A DNA stretch of 64,000 bases from assembly GCF_900112775.1 (NCBI RefSeq), contig NZ_FOYZ01000002.1, positions 310,001 through 374,000 on the forward strand. The letters run 5' to 3'. A program made the position numbers and the translations under genes. Positions within the stretch are counted from its first letter, which is position 1, and every line of letters begins with the position of its first letter. The notes below the pieces were generated by a model. The model saw only the letters and a program-made list of their open reading frames with translations, was not told the DNA's origin and searched no databases. This DNA is from Anaeromicropila populeti. Lineage in GTDB: Bacteria > Bacillota > Clostridia > Lachnospirales > Lachnospiraceae. Shown piece by piece: positions 25,327 to 35,556 of this stretch.

Positions 25327-28300
25327 ATGAACAGAAAGCTACTTAAAAAAATCTGGGCATATGTGGTGTGTTTTACTATGATCATGTCAATGTGTACCAA
25401 TGTTCAGGCAGCAGAACTAGGTGATAGTCCTGAGTCGGGTGTAACGGTGGAGTCAGAAATTAGTGTAACGCCAAATCCAACAGAGGCGGAACAGGCGACA
25501 ACACCAACACCAGAGCCAACCGAGACGGAATTGGCAGTAACACCGACACCAGAGCCAACCGAGACGGAATTGGCAGTAACACCGACACCAGAGCCAACGG
25601 AAACGGAATTGGCAGCAACGCCAACTCCGGAACCATCTGGAATACCTGAATTGGCAGAAGATCAGTATTACATAATCACAGACGCAGACCAATTTGACTT
25701 TATTCGTGAAAATCTTACAGAACACTATCGTTTAGGAAATGATATTGATTTTAGTAGCATTAACTTTACGGTAATTGGTTCAGTAGATGCTCCGTTTGAA
25801 GGGGTATTTGATGGAAATGGTTTTACCATGAGCAATGTAATTATACAATCTGAAAATGATTACACAGGTGTATTTGGTGTCATTTATAATGCAGCTATTA
25901 AAAATGTTACAATTAATAATGCTATTATAGAAGGCAAGGATTATGTAGGTGCACTGGCTGGTTTTGCAAAGGGTTCGTCTAAGTACATAGAAAATTGCAG
26001 GATAGAGGCTGGAACAGTAAAAGGAAATAATTATGTAGGCGGATTAATTGGTGCAACAGACAGTACAAGCACAGTGAGCAGTATCATAATAAGAAACTGT
26101 AGTGTTACGGCAGATGTTAATGCGACAGGCAACAAGGCAGGTGGAGTGGCAGGAAGTATAAAAGGTGGTATTGTCGGCAGTAATGCAGCAAATGCTGTAA
26201 CGGGATTTGACTATGTGGGTGGAATCAGCGGGCATAGTACAGGAGGTACAATAGAAGCCTGTTATACAAAAGGAAGTATAGAAGGAAATAATTACATTGG
26301 TGGTTTAGTCGGATTTATGAGTGGGGGTACTCTTGAACAATGCTACAGCTTAAAAAGTGTAAACGGTAATAATTACATTGGAGGATTACTGGGGGAAAGT
26401 AATGGAGGAATTGTAGAGAATTCCTACGTTATATCCAATATACAGGGAAATAGTTTTGTTGGAGGTATGATTGGACAATGTACAACAATTACATACCTGA
26501 CCAACTGCTATGTTTCTGCATTGATATTAGCGAATGACAGCAACGTGGGAGGATTATGTAGTAAGGAAGACAACTTAGATATTTCCAACAGCTTTTTTGA
26601 TATCAGCGTAAGTGAACTGGATGCTCAGGCAACTAGTAGTGCAGGAAAGACAACCATGCAAATGAGAAGTGGAGCAACTTATGAAAACTGGAACTTTTCC
26701 ACAGTCTGGTCTATAGAAGAAGGACAAAGCTATCCTTATTTAAATATATTGCCAAAACCAGAACAGGTAGCGGGACCTCCGATTGAGGAAGAACTGAAAG
26801 GAACAGGAACCATTGAAGATCCGTATATTATAACAACTAAAAAGCAGCTTCTTATAATTTATAATAACTTAGGTGATTATTATAAATTGGGAAACAGCAT
26901 TAATCTAGGTGGAATTGAATGGGAGCCAGTTGGAACTACAGCAGACCCATTTACAGGAAGTCTTGATGGAAATGGATACAGTATTAGTAATTTTACTATT
27001 ACAAAATCAACAACAAATTATGTGGGTTTTTTTGGTGCAGTAAACAATGCAGTTATTAAAAATATAACATTTGATCATGCAGTTATTACAGGTAAGTCCT
27101 ACGTAGGAACAGTAGCAGGTATTGTACAGGGAACCACATGGGATATGGAATATGTGGCTGCTGCCAGTGGTTCAGTAACAGGTGCATCTTATGTAGGAGG
27201 ACTTGTAGGAACGATAGCGGCGGGTAGTGTCAATCCAATTAGCCATTGTTCTTCAGATACAACCATAGTATCAACGGGAATAAGGACTGGTGGATTAATA
27301 GGAAATAGCTATGGAAATATACAATATTCTTACACAGCAGGTGTTATTTCAGGAACAAGTTATGTTGGAGGATTAACTGGATACAGCAATGGACAAACAG
27401 ATATAACAGAGTGTTATAGCGTTGCTGACATTACAGCTTCTGATAATTATGCAGGAGGTCTGACAGGTTATCGCGGAAAAGGAGCCATTACCAATAGTTT
27501 TGTTGCAGGCTCTATTCGCGGTAATGGTATTATAGGCGGAATCACAGGAGCTGCTGGTGCAGCTACAACAATAACTAATTGTTATGGGGCTGCACAAATT
27601 AGTGCAAAAGCATCAACGGTAGGAGGAATCGCGGGTAGTACCTCTTATTTGACTATTGTGGATAGTTATTATGATGGGACAGTAAGCGGACTGGTGTCTA
27701 CTAGTACTATTCAGGTAAGTAAAACCACAACAGCATTAAAAAAACAAATAAGTTATGTAAACTGGGATTTTACAACTATATGGAGTATAGAAGAAGGAAT
27801 TACCTATCCATATTTAAGAAGTCTGCCAAAACCAGATAATGTAAATACTGGTGGCGGGGGCAGCCTGCAACAGGGAACAGGTACGTTAGAAGATCCATAT
27901 ATTATTAATACAATTGCAGATTTGGAAACAATAAAATATGAATTATCTGCTTATTATGTTTTAGGAAATAATATTGATTTAAATGGAACAGAATGGGCAC
28001 CAGTTGGTTCCAGTGCAGTGCCATTTACAGGTGGATTTGATGGAAATGGTTATACAATAAGTAATTTTACCATAAACCAAAGTACAGCAAGTTATGTTGG
28101 TTTCTTTGGCGTAATCAGCAATGCAAGTATTAAGAATTTGACCATAAAAGATGCTTATATCACAGGAAAAAATTATGTAGGTACATTTACTGGTAGTGCC
28201 ACAGGAGCAGATTTATGGATACAAAACTGTCATGTGGAAGGTGGTTCTGTAACAGGTACATCCTATGTAGGAGGTATAGTAGGAAATACAACGTCAATTA

Positions 28301-31300
28301 GTACCTATGAAATTCAGCAATGTTCTTCCAATACGGAAATTATTGCATCAGGAAGTTATGTGGGAGGAATTATCGGATATCTTTATGGAGGAATTTCAAG
28401 CTGTTATACAAAAGGAAATGTGCAGGGTGTAACAAGTGTGGGAGGAATAGCAGGGTATCATACGACAATATCCAATGTAGTCAATTGCTATTCCGCTGCA
28501 TCAGTAACAGGTACTACAAATGTGGGAGGCATTGTAGGATATAATTACAGTGCATCCAGTATTATTAACTGCTATACACTGGGAAATGTAAGTGGAACTA
28601 GTTACATAGGAGGAATAGCAGGAATTTCAAATGCAGCTTTGACTATTTCAAACAGCTATGTGGCTGCTGCTGTATCTGCTGTAAATACTACAGTAGGAGG
28701 TTTGGCAGGAAGAGTCACAAATGTAACGGCAATAAATAGTTTTTACGATGGAGTAGTCTGTGGTATAACTAATTCAAACAGTTCAGGTCTGAGTAGAGTT
28801 TCGGATGCTATGAAGAGAAAAGCAACTTATATTGGATGGGATTTTGAAACTACCTGGGATATAGAAGAGGGAGTAACCTACCCATTTTTAAGAAGCTTGC
28901 CAAAGCCAGAACAGGTAACTGGAAGTACAGAAAATATTTTTGAGGAAGGAACAGGAACGACAGAAAATCCGTATGTGATAAAAACCAAAGAGCAGCTACA
29001 GGCAGTTAGATGGGAATTATCAGCATCTTACGTACTAGCCAATGATATTGATTTAACAGCTGGAGAATGGGAACCACTGGGAACAACAACAGAACCATTT
29101 TCAGGACAATTTGATGGTAAGGGTTTTGTTATTAGTAACTTTTCAGTGAGCAGAGGAACGGTTAATTATATTGGTTTTTTTGGTGTAATTAGTGATGCAT
29201 CTGTAAAAAATTTGACTCTTAGTAATTTGAAGATAAATGGAAAAAATTATGTAGGTGGATTATTTGGAGAAGTACTAGGCACAGGAAATACAATTGATAA
29301 CTGTCATGTTGAAGATGCAAGAATCAGTGGAACAGCATATGTTGGTGGGTTGGCCGGTTATGTTGCTAAGGCTGGTACAACAGCAATTTTAAAGTGTTCT
29401 TCTAATTCAGAGGTAATTGGAACGGATAAATATGTAGGTAATCTGATCGGATACTTATACGGCGGAATTCAGCGATGTTGGGCAGAGGGTACAGTTGAGG
29501 CTGTCAGCTATGTGGGAGGACTTGTCGGATACAGCAATGCAGGAGTTATTGAAGAATCCTATTCCAATGTAAAAGTGACAGATGGTACCTATGTGGGAGG
29601 AATAGCAGGTTACAAATTAAATGGAACCATTTCCAATTGTTATGCAATAGGTTCAATTATAGGAACTAATTACATAGGCGGAATTTTAGGAAGTGTAGGT
29701 GGAAAGACTTACATTACAAATTGTTATAGTACAGTAGCAATTCATACAACAGGAACGTCTGTAGGCGGTTTGTGTACTTCCAACTCCAATATTGTACTAA
29801 CAGCCAGTTATTATGATGGACCAGTCAGTACAATCATACCGAATACAGCATATGATAAATCATGCTTAACTAACAGGCTGATTCACAAAGCATCCTATGA
29901 AGGATGGGACTTTGAAGCTGTCTGGACAATAGAAGAAGGTGTTACCTATCCTTATTTTAAGGAACTGGAAAAACCAGATGGAGTAATCGCAGATATTAGC
30001 ACAAACTTACCATCAGGAAATGGAACAGAGGAAAATCCTTACAAGATTCAAACAGCAGCCCAGCTTCAAATGATAAAATATGAAGTTACGGCAGACTATG
30101 TATTGGAAAATTCAATTGATTTAAATGGAACAGAATGGGATATAATTGGTAAAAGCACAAACGCACCATTTACTGGAAGTTTTAATGGTAATGGCTGTTC
30201 CATTAGTAATTATTCAATCAGTAAAAGTACAACAAATTACGTGGGATTTTTCGGAATAGCAAATAATGCATGTATCAAAAATATAACGTTAGAAAATGCA
30301 AAGGTTACAGGCTTAAACTATGTCGGAGGACTAGTTGGTTATTTGTTAGGAAATGCATGGACAATAGAGAACTGTCATATTGCAGATTCCCGTATTGCAG
30401 GTGTTGGTTACATAGGTGGATTGCTGGGATATGTAGTATATGCAAGTCCAAATGCAATGACTCAGTCATCAGCAGAAGTAGAGGTAATTGGCAGCGGAGA
30501 TCGGATAGGTGGTCTTGCAGGGTGCTTTGAAGGAACAATTACAAAATCCTATGTAAAAGGTAATATACAAGGTGCTAATTATGTTGGTGGTCTTACGGGA
30601 TATGATGAAACAGGAGACATTATCCAAAGCTATGCGGTGGCAGATGTAGTTGGCGCAGTAAGAACAGCTGGATTAGTTGGATACAAAACTAGCGGTTCCA
30701 TTGTTAATTGTTATAATCTTGGGACTGTTACAGGAACAAACTATGTGGGTGGTATTGTAGGAAGTGTATCTTCTACAAAGGTATATCTTACAAACTGTTA
30801 TACGGCGGCTGTGATTACAGGAACAGGAAGCTATGTAGGTGGACTGTATGGAACAAAAGGAAGTCTTGTAGTCACAAGCAGTTATTATAATCGAACAATT
30901 AATGCAGGATTAACTGTAGTGGAGGAAAATGCCCGCTATACAAGTGCTTTAAAGAGAAGGGCTAATTTTACAGACTGGGATTTTGATACAATCTGGAAAA
31001 TTAATGAGTATAAGAGCTATCCATATTTAATAGATATGGAGATTCCTACGGGAATTGAAGGACCAGTAGCTGATGATTTACCAGAGGGTTCTGGTACAGC
31101 AGAAGATCCTTACATCATTAAAAATAAACAGCAGTTGGTAAGTATACAGTATGATTTGACAGCTTACTATGAAATAGTTAATGATATCGACTTGAGCGGT
31201 ATGGAATGGGTACCTCTCGGTACAGCAGAAACTCCATTTACAGGAAATATTAACGGAAATGGATTTACCATATCGAATTTAACAATCAATCAGACGACTA

Positions 31301-34206
31301 TGGATTACTGTGGCTTGTTTGGTGTGGCAGAAAATGCTTTAATCAGAAACATTACGTTGAATAATATTAATATAAAAGCAGGAAGTTATGTAGGGGCATT
31401 TGCTGGCTTAACAAAAGGCAATAGTACGTATATTAAAAACTGTAAGGTACTTTCTGGTTCTATCAGTGGTATTAGTTATGTAGGAGGATTTGTTGGTAAA
31501 ATAGAAGACGCTATAAAAGCGGTTATTGTAAAATGCTCCAGTTCTGTTACTGTTACAGCAACTAGTGATTATGCTGGTGGACTTGCAGGATATACAACCG
31601 GTGGAATAAGCATGTCCTACTCGGACAGTCAGGTGACAGGTGTGAATTATGTAGGCGGACTTGTTGGATATGGCTACAGCATTACAATAATAAATACCTT
31701 TGTGCTGGGAAGTGTCACTGGTGCAGAGTATGTAGGCGGAATAATCGGAATTAGTGGAGAAACAACCTATTTATACAGCAGCTATGCTGCTTCTAAAATA
31801 ACAGCCACAGGAAGCTATGCAGGCGGAATTTATGGAAGTATTCAAAACATTACAACTACAAGTTGTTATTATGACGGAATTGTAAGTACCATTTTACCTA
31901 AAACAGCTACAGACACAAGTAAGCTTACAAATGGAATGAAAAAAGCTGTGAATTTTACAGGATGGGATTTCTCATGGTGGTGTATTGAGGAAGGAAGTTC
32001 CTATCCATATCTGCGAGATCTGGATAAACCACAGGGGGTTGTAAATCCAGATGGCACAGATTCGCCAACAGGTGCTGGAACAAAAGAGGATCCATATGTA
32101 ATTATGACAGCAACCCAGTTGATTAATATAAGATATGAATTAAACGCATATTTTGTATTAGGGGCAGACATTGACTTGGAAGGGATTGACTGGATTCCTT
32201 TGGGTGGAGTTGAACTTCCATTTACAGGAAGTTTTGACGGAAATGGCTATACAATCTCTAACTTGTTAATTCAACAGACAAATACTAGTTACATAGGCTT
32301 CTTTGGGGTAGTAAAGAATGCAGTTATAAAAAATGTAACCATTACACAAGTAACCATTACAGGCGGAAGCTATGTTGGTGGTTTAATTGGTCTTGCAGTA
32401 GGAGAAAAGGTATCTGTTTATAACTGTAATGTCAAAACGGGAACAGTAACAGGTATCAGTTATGTTGGTGGCCTAATTGGTAAGCTTGAAGGAGAAGGAA
32501 CAGCAACGGTTGTAAACTGCTCTACGTTTGTTCAGGTGTCAGTCACCGAAAATTATATTGGTGGATTAATTGGATACATGGACGGGACAATCAGCAGCTG
32601 TTATACGACAGGTAATGTGACAGGGGCTTATTATGTAGGAGGTATTGCAGGATATGCAAGCAATACTACGATAGAAATCAGCTATTCTGCTGGAATTATT
32701 ACAGGAACGTATTATGTAGGTGGAATATGTGGATATAGCTGGAGTGTTTTGGTAAAAGAGTGTCATGTGCTCGGCTCAATAAGCGGACAGGAATATGTAG
32801 CTGGTATAATAGGAATTTCAGAATCTACAAGCTATATCAGCTACTGCTATGTTGCATGTAAAATAACAGCAACTGGAACCTTTGTCGGTGGTTTGTGCTC
32901 CACAGAATTATTTATTGAAGTTACAAAGAGTTTTTACGATGGTATTTTAACAGGAGTAAATCCAGGGCTTGCAATTGATTATTGTAAGTTGACTGGCGGT
33001 ATGATGAGAATGTCAACTTATGAAGGATGGGATTTCACCAGTGTGTGGGCAATAGATGAGGGTACCAGTTATCCATATTTAAGACCACTTCCGATACCAG
33101 AGCTGATTCATGGAATTATTACGGATGGAATACCAGAAGGTGGAGGAACATTAGAAGATCCATATATTTTAAAGACAACAAAGGAATTGGTCAACATCAG
33201 ATATGAATTAGATGGATATTACAAACTAGGCAGCTCCATTAATTTTCAAGGCGAACAATGGACAACAATTGGAACTTCTACAAAATCTTTTACTGGATAT
33301 TTTGATGCAAATGGATATACAATAGAGAATTTTGTTATAAGCAATCAAACAGCGGATTATGTTGGTTTCTTTGGTGTGGTAAATAGTGCAGAAATTAAAA
33401 ATCTGGTGCTAAAGAATGTACACATTATCGGTGCCAATAAAGTTGGTGGTATTGTCGGAGCTGTAATGGGAAGCAGTACAGTTATAGAAGGCTGTGATGT
33501 GATTGACAGTGTAATAGAAGGAGATTCATATGTAGGAGGAATAGCTGGTTATTCAGAGGGTATTATTAAAAATTGCAGCATGGATGGTATTGTCAGTGGT
33601 TCTAATTATATAGGAGGAATCGTCGGCTATAACAACAGAGGAAGCGTAAAAGAGTGTTTTAGCTTACAAGACATTAATGGAGTAAGCTATGCGGGAGGTA
33701 TTGCAGGATACAATTACACAGGAACAATCATTTCTTGTGAAAGTATCTCAACAATTACTGGAACTTATTATGTGGGCGGCATGGCTGGCTATAGCAACTT
33801 AGGAATGGTTGCAGACTGTAACAGTTTTACCAGTGTCAACGGGAAAAGCTACGTAGGCGGTATCATAGGCTATAACAATGGAGCAACAATAGAAATTTGT
33901 AGTAATCTAGCAGAAGCAGATGGAAACGTATTAGAGCTGATAAAAGAAAACAATGAGACTGCACTTATTACAAATGGAGATTCTTTTGCTACTGTAAATG
34001 GAAGAACTTATGTAGGAGGAATTGCAGGTTATACCTATGGTGGCACAGCAAGCTATTGCAGTAATGACGGAAGTGTTACAGGAAACATTTATGTGGGAGG
34101 AATTATTGGATATTGTGTTGGAACAGTAACAGAAGAGTGTACAAACAATGCTGCTGTTCAAGGAACAAGATATGTAGATAACTTAATTGGATACACAAAA
34201 GCATAG
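25327..34206 (+). CDS. Giant secreted GLUG-repeat protein (about 2959 residues, eight modules)
   Basis: ATG 25327 is chosen because GGGAGGA (25314-25320) lies 6 nt upstream; an upstream in-frame GTG (25279) and ATG 25321 fit less well. A signal peptide (about 1-29) is followed by a Thr/Pro/Glu-rich linker with 13-residue repeats (about 58-102). Eight modules then start near residues 113, 492, 850, 1208, 1564, 1921, 2249 and 2605. Each begins GxGTxEDPYxI, continues with a beta-helix-like LGxxIDLxGxEWxPxG and PFTGxFDGNGYTISN, carries many GLUG motifs (YVGGLxGYxxG), and the inner ones close with WxIEEGxxYPYLRxLPKP. GLUG motifs occur in extracellular adhesins and IgA-peptidase-like proteins. No sortase motif, transmembrane tail or SLH domain is visible. 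Probably co-transcribed with the preceding gene (20-nt gap). Confidence 0.85.
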   Translation: MNRKLLKKIWAYVVCFTMIMSMCTNVQAAELGDSPESGVTVESEISVTPNPTEAEQATTPTPEPTETELAVTPTPEPTETELAVTPTPEPTETELAATPTPEPSGIPELAEDQYYIITDADQFDFIRENLTEHYRLGNDIDFSSINFTVIGSVDAPFEGVFDGNGFTMSNVIIQSENDYTGVFGVIYNAAIKNVTINNAIIEGKDYVGALAGFAKGSSKYIENCRIEAGTVKGNNYVGGLIGATDSTSTVSSIIIRNCSVTADVNATGNKAGGVAGSIKGGIVGSNAANAVTGFDYVGGISGHSTGGTIEACYTKGSIEGNNYIGGLVGFMSGGTLEQCYSLKSVNGNNYIGGLLGESNGGIVENSYVISNIQGNSFVGGMIGQCTTITYLTNCYVSALILANDSNVGGLCSKEDNLDISNSFFDISVSELDAQATSSAGKTTMQMRSGATYENWNFSTVWSIEEGQSYPYLNILPKPEQVAGPPIEEELKGTGTIEDPYIITTKKQLLIIYNNLGDYYKLGNSINLGGIEWEPVGTTADPFTGSLDGNGYSISNFTITKSTTNYVGFFGAVNNAVIKNITFDHAVITGKSYVGTVAGIVQGTTWDMEYVAAASGSVTGASYVGGLVGTIAAGSVNPISHCSSDTTIVSTGIRTGGLIGNSYGNIQYSYTAGVISGTSYVGGLTGYSNGQTDITECYSVADITASDNYAGGLTGYRGKGAITNSFVAGSIRGNGIIGGITGAAGAATTITNCYGAAQISAKASTVGGIAGSTSYLTIVDSYYDGTVSGLVSTSTIQVSKTTTALKKQISYVNWDFTTIWSIEEGITYPYLRSLPKPDNVNTGGGGSLQQGTGTLEDPYIINTIADLETIKYELSAYYVLGNNIDLNGTEWAPVGSSAVPFTGGFDGNGYTISNFTINQSTASYVGFFGVISNASIKNLTIKDAYITGKNYVGTFTGSATGADLWIQNCHVEGGSVTGTSYVGGIVGNTTSISTYEIQQCSSNTEIIASGSYVGGIIGYLYGGISSCYTKGNVQGVTSVGGIAGYHTTISNVVNCYSAASVTGTTNVGGIVGYNYSASSIINCYTLGNVSGTSYIGGIAGISNAALTISNSYVAAAVSAVNTTVGGLAGRVTNVTAINSFYDGVVCGITNSNSSGLSRVSDAMKRKATYIGWDFETTWDIEEGVTYPFLRSLPKPEQVTGSTENIFEEGTGTTENPYVIKTKEQLQAVRWELSASYVLANDIDLTAGEWEPLGTTTEPFSGQFDGKGFVISNFSVSRGTVNYIGFFGVISDASVKNLTLSNLKINGKNYVGGLFGEVLGTGNTIDNCHVEDARISGTAYVGGLAGYVAKAGTTAILKCSSNSEVIGTDKYVGNLIGYLYGGIQRCWAEGTVEAVSYVGGLVGYSNAGVIEESYSNVKVTDGTYVGGIAGYKLNGTISNCYAIGSIIGTNYIGGILGSVGGKTYITNCYSTVAIHTTGTSVGGLCTSNSNIVLTASYYDGPVSTIIPNTAYDKSCLTNRLIHKASYEGWDFEAVWTIEEGVTYPYFKELEKPDGVIADISTNLPSGNGTEENPYKIQTAAQLQMIKYEVTADYVLENSIDLNGTEWDIIGKSTNAPFTGSFNGNGCSISNYSISKSTTNYVGFFGIANNACIKNITLENAKVTGLNYVGGLVGYLLGNAWTIENCHIADSRIAGVGYIGGLLGYVVYASPNAMTQSSAEVEVIGSGDRIGGLAGCFEGTITKSYVKGNIQGANYVGGLTGYDETGDIIQSYAVADVVGAVRTAGLVGYKTSGSIVNCYNLGTVTGTNYVGGIVGSVSSTKVYLTNCYTAAVITGTGSYVGGLYGTKGSLVVTSSYYNRTINAGLTVVEENARYTSALKRRANFTDWDFDTIWKINEYKSYPYLIDMEIPTGIEGPVADDLPEGSGTAEDPYIIKNKQQLVSIQYDLTAYYEIVNDIDLSGMEWVPLGTAETPFTGNINGNGFTISNLTINQTTMDYCGLFGVAENALIRNITLNNINIKAGSYVGAFAGLTKGNSTYIKNCKVLSGSISGISYVGGFVGKIEDAIKAVIVKCSSSVTVTATSDYAGGLAGYTTGGISMSYSDSQVTGVNYVGGLVGYGYSITIINTFVLGSVTGAEYVGGIIGISGETTYLYSSYAASKITATGSYAGGIYGSIQNITTTSCYYDGIVSTILPKTATDTSKLTNGMKKAVNFTGWDFSWWCIEEGSSYPYLRDLDKPQGVVNPDGTDSPTGAGTKEDPYVIMTATQLINIRYELNAYFVLGADIDLEGIDWIPLGGVELPFTGSFDGNGYTISNLLIQQTNTSYIGFFGVVKNAVIKNVTITQVTITGGSYVGGLIGLAVGEKVSVYNCNVKTGTVTGISYVGGLIGKLEGEGTATVVNCSTFVQVSVTENYIGGLIGYMDGTISSCYTTGNVTGAYYVGGIAGYASNTTIEISYSAGIITGTYYVGGICGYSWSVLVKECHVLGSISGQEYVAGIIGISESTSYISYCYVACKITATGTFVGGLCSTELFIEVTKSFYDGILTGVNPGLAIDYCKLTGGMMRMSTYEGWDFTSVWAIDEGTSYPYLRPLPIPELIHGIITDGIPEGGGTLEDPYILKTTKELVNIRYELDGYYKLGSSINFQGEQWTTIGTSTKSFTGYFDANGYTIENFVISNQTADYVGFFGVVNSAEIKNLVLKNVHIIGANKVGGIVGAVMGSSTVIEGCDVIDSVIEGDSYVGGIAGYSEGIIKNCSMDGIVSGSNYIGGIVGYNNRGSVKECFSLQDINGVSYAGGIAGYNYTGTIISCESISTITGTYYVGGMAGYSNLGMVADCNSFTSVNGKSYVGGIIGYNNGATIEICSNLAEADGNVLELIKENNETALITNGDSFATVNGRTYVGGIAGYTYGGTASYCSNDGSVTGNIYVGGIIGYCVGTVTEECTNNAAVQGTRYVDNLIGYTKA
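25498..25632 (+). repeat. 39-bp tandem repeats coding a TPTPEPTETELAV linker
   Basis: Three full copies and a partial fourth encode TPTPEPTETELA(V/A). The second and third nucleotide copies are nearly identical. The unit is a multiple of three, so copy number can change without breaking the frame. Confidence 0.9.
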
Positions 34207-34220
34207 ACTAAGTAAAAATA

Positions 34221-34266
34221 ATAGAAACCCCTATGGAAGTGAAATACCTTTTATAGGGGTTTCTAT
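34221..34266 (+). terminator. Intrinsic terminator after the GLUG operon
   Basis: ATAGAAACCCCTAT (34221-34234) and ATAGGGGTTTCTAT (34253-34266) form a perfect 14-bp stem with an 18-nt loop. Confidence 0.85.
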
Positions 34267-34286
34267 ATAGCTTAACGCAAAATCAA

Positions 34287-34315
34287 TTGATCTTATTGGA
34301 TGTATCTGTTATACT
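34287..34315 (+). promoter_or_regulatory. Promoter of the LytR_C gene
   Basis: TTGATC (34287-34292), a 17-nt spacer and TATACT (34310-34315). Confidence 0.65.
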
Positions 34316-34378
34316 AAGACAATAAAATAATGTCAATTCTGTGACATGAAACAGTATGAAAGAGTAATGAGGTCAGAT

Positions 34379-35509
34379 ATGAAAAAGACTCCTTTGAAAA
34401 TTTTTTTAAGAGGATTTGCTAGAACGTTTATTTATATAAGCCTTTTTGTAGCATTGTTTTCTGGAAGCTATATGGCGACTAAGGCTTATTATAATCGTAC
34501 AAAGGATGATTTGAAAAATAAATCAGCAGCAGATAAACAGGGAATTTTGACAGAAGCTCAGGTGGATATTGTAGCACACAACCTAATATTTGGAGTAAAT
34601 AACACAACAGGAGCTATTAAGTATATGCTGCTTGAGATATTTCATAGTGATACATATACACTAAGCTATATCACAATACCTGTAAATTCAGAGATTACAC
34701 TGTCACAAGATTTTTATCAGAAGCTGTACACCGTGAACCCAGAGATACCTCAGATAATCAGACTGAATGAAGTACATGAATACTTAGACGAAGATATCCG
34801 ATATGACAGTGTGATTCAGTTTTTAGAAAGTGCCTTGGAACTGGATATCAGTTATTATACAGTAATGAATACAACAGATTTTAAGACTCTATTCAAAATG
34901 AAAAAAGGTGAGTCATATCTTATATTTAAAGATAGTTTTAAAGAACAGATTCGTGAATGGTCAAGTGAACAGGACATAATCCAATATATAAAAGAACAGT
35001 ACAGCAACAGTTTTACAAACATTAGTTTAAAAAATAAGCTTTTATATACACCAGCTTTATACAAAACCAAGATGGAGAATGTGTCATTTTATCAGATGCC
35101 AGGAAATGAGTCGGGGGATTCCTTTTCTCTGGACGTGGAAAAATGTAATACCCTATTGGCAGATATTAAAAACGGTACAGAGGAAGAAAAAATACGTGAG
35201 GACATTGGTGATTACGATGTCACATCAGAAGGACTTGCCATTAAAATTTTGAATGGAAGCAACATTGCAGGTTTGGCAGCTGCATACCAAGAAAAATTGG
35301 TTGCAGACGGGTATAATGTTATAGGGCTTGGAAACTATAACTCTGGAATTTTAACAAATACAATTATTTATGTAAGAGATTCGCAGTATGGAAAGGATTT
35401 GCTGGCATATTTTAAAGATGCTTCAATAGAAGTCAGTGGTGGGCTGCCAGAAAATGTCGAAATAGAAATTGTTTTGGGAACAATGGATCAACTTTCAGGG
35501 GGAAACTAA
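34379..35509 (+). CDS. LytR C-terminal-domain membrane protein with degenerate LCP-like region
   Basis: About 376 residues from ATG 34379 (GAGG at 34369-34372 is 6 nt upstream; the in-frame ATG at 34346 lacks an RBS). One N-terminal membrane anchor (FIYISLFVALFSGSYMAT) is followed by an extracellular domain. The last ~90 residues are a LytR_C domain (LAIKILNGSNIAGLAAAYQEKLVADGYNVIGLGNYN...). The middle region aligns loosely with LytR-CpsA-Psr proteins, but the usual RSDT and PRD-type catalytic residues are absent (IPVNSEITL where the Arg would be). It may regulate or scaffold cell-wall polymer attachment and not catalyse it. A WecG/TagA-like gene follows after 38-47 nt. Confidence 0.7.
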   Translation: MKKTPLKIFLRGFARTFIYISLFVALFSGSYMATKAYYNRTKDDLKNKSAADKQGILTEAQVDIVAHNLIFGVNNTTGAIKYMLLEIFHSDTYTLSYITIPVNSEITLSQDFYQKLYTVNPEIPQIIRLNEVHEYLDEDIRYDSVIQFLESALELDISYYTVMNTTDFKTLFKMKKGESYLIFKDSFKEQIREWSSEQDIIQYIKEQYSNSFTNISLKNKLLYTPALYKTKMENVSFYQMPGNESGDSFSLDVEKCNTLLADIKNGTEEEKIREDIGDYDVTSEGLAIKILNGSNIAGLAAAYQEKLVADGYNVIGLGNYNSGILTNTIIYVRDSQYGKDLLAYFKDASIEVSGGLPENVEIEIVLGTMDQLSGGN

Positions 35510-35556
35510 TTACTGGTAAACGCAAGATTATTAGTAAATGAAAAGGAATGACAGTT

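Noticed and set aside
25498-25632. Possible CRISPR-like repeat array
   Set aside because: Repeats are contiguous without spacers and encode an in-frame linker.
25327-34206. Many antisense ORFs inside the GLUG genes, some rich in Cys and Trp
   Set aside because: They mirror the repetitive coding strand and lack ribosome binding sites; treated as shadows.
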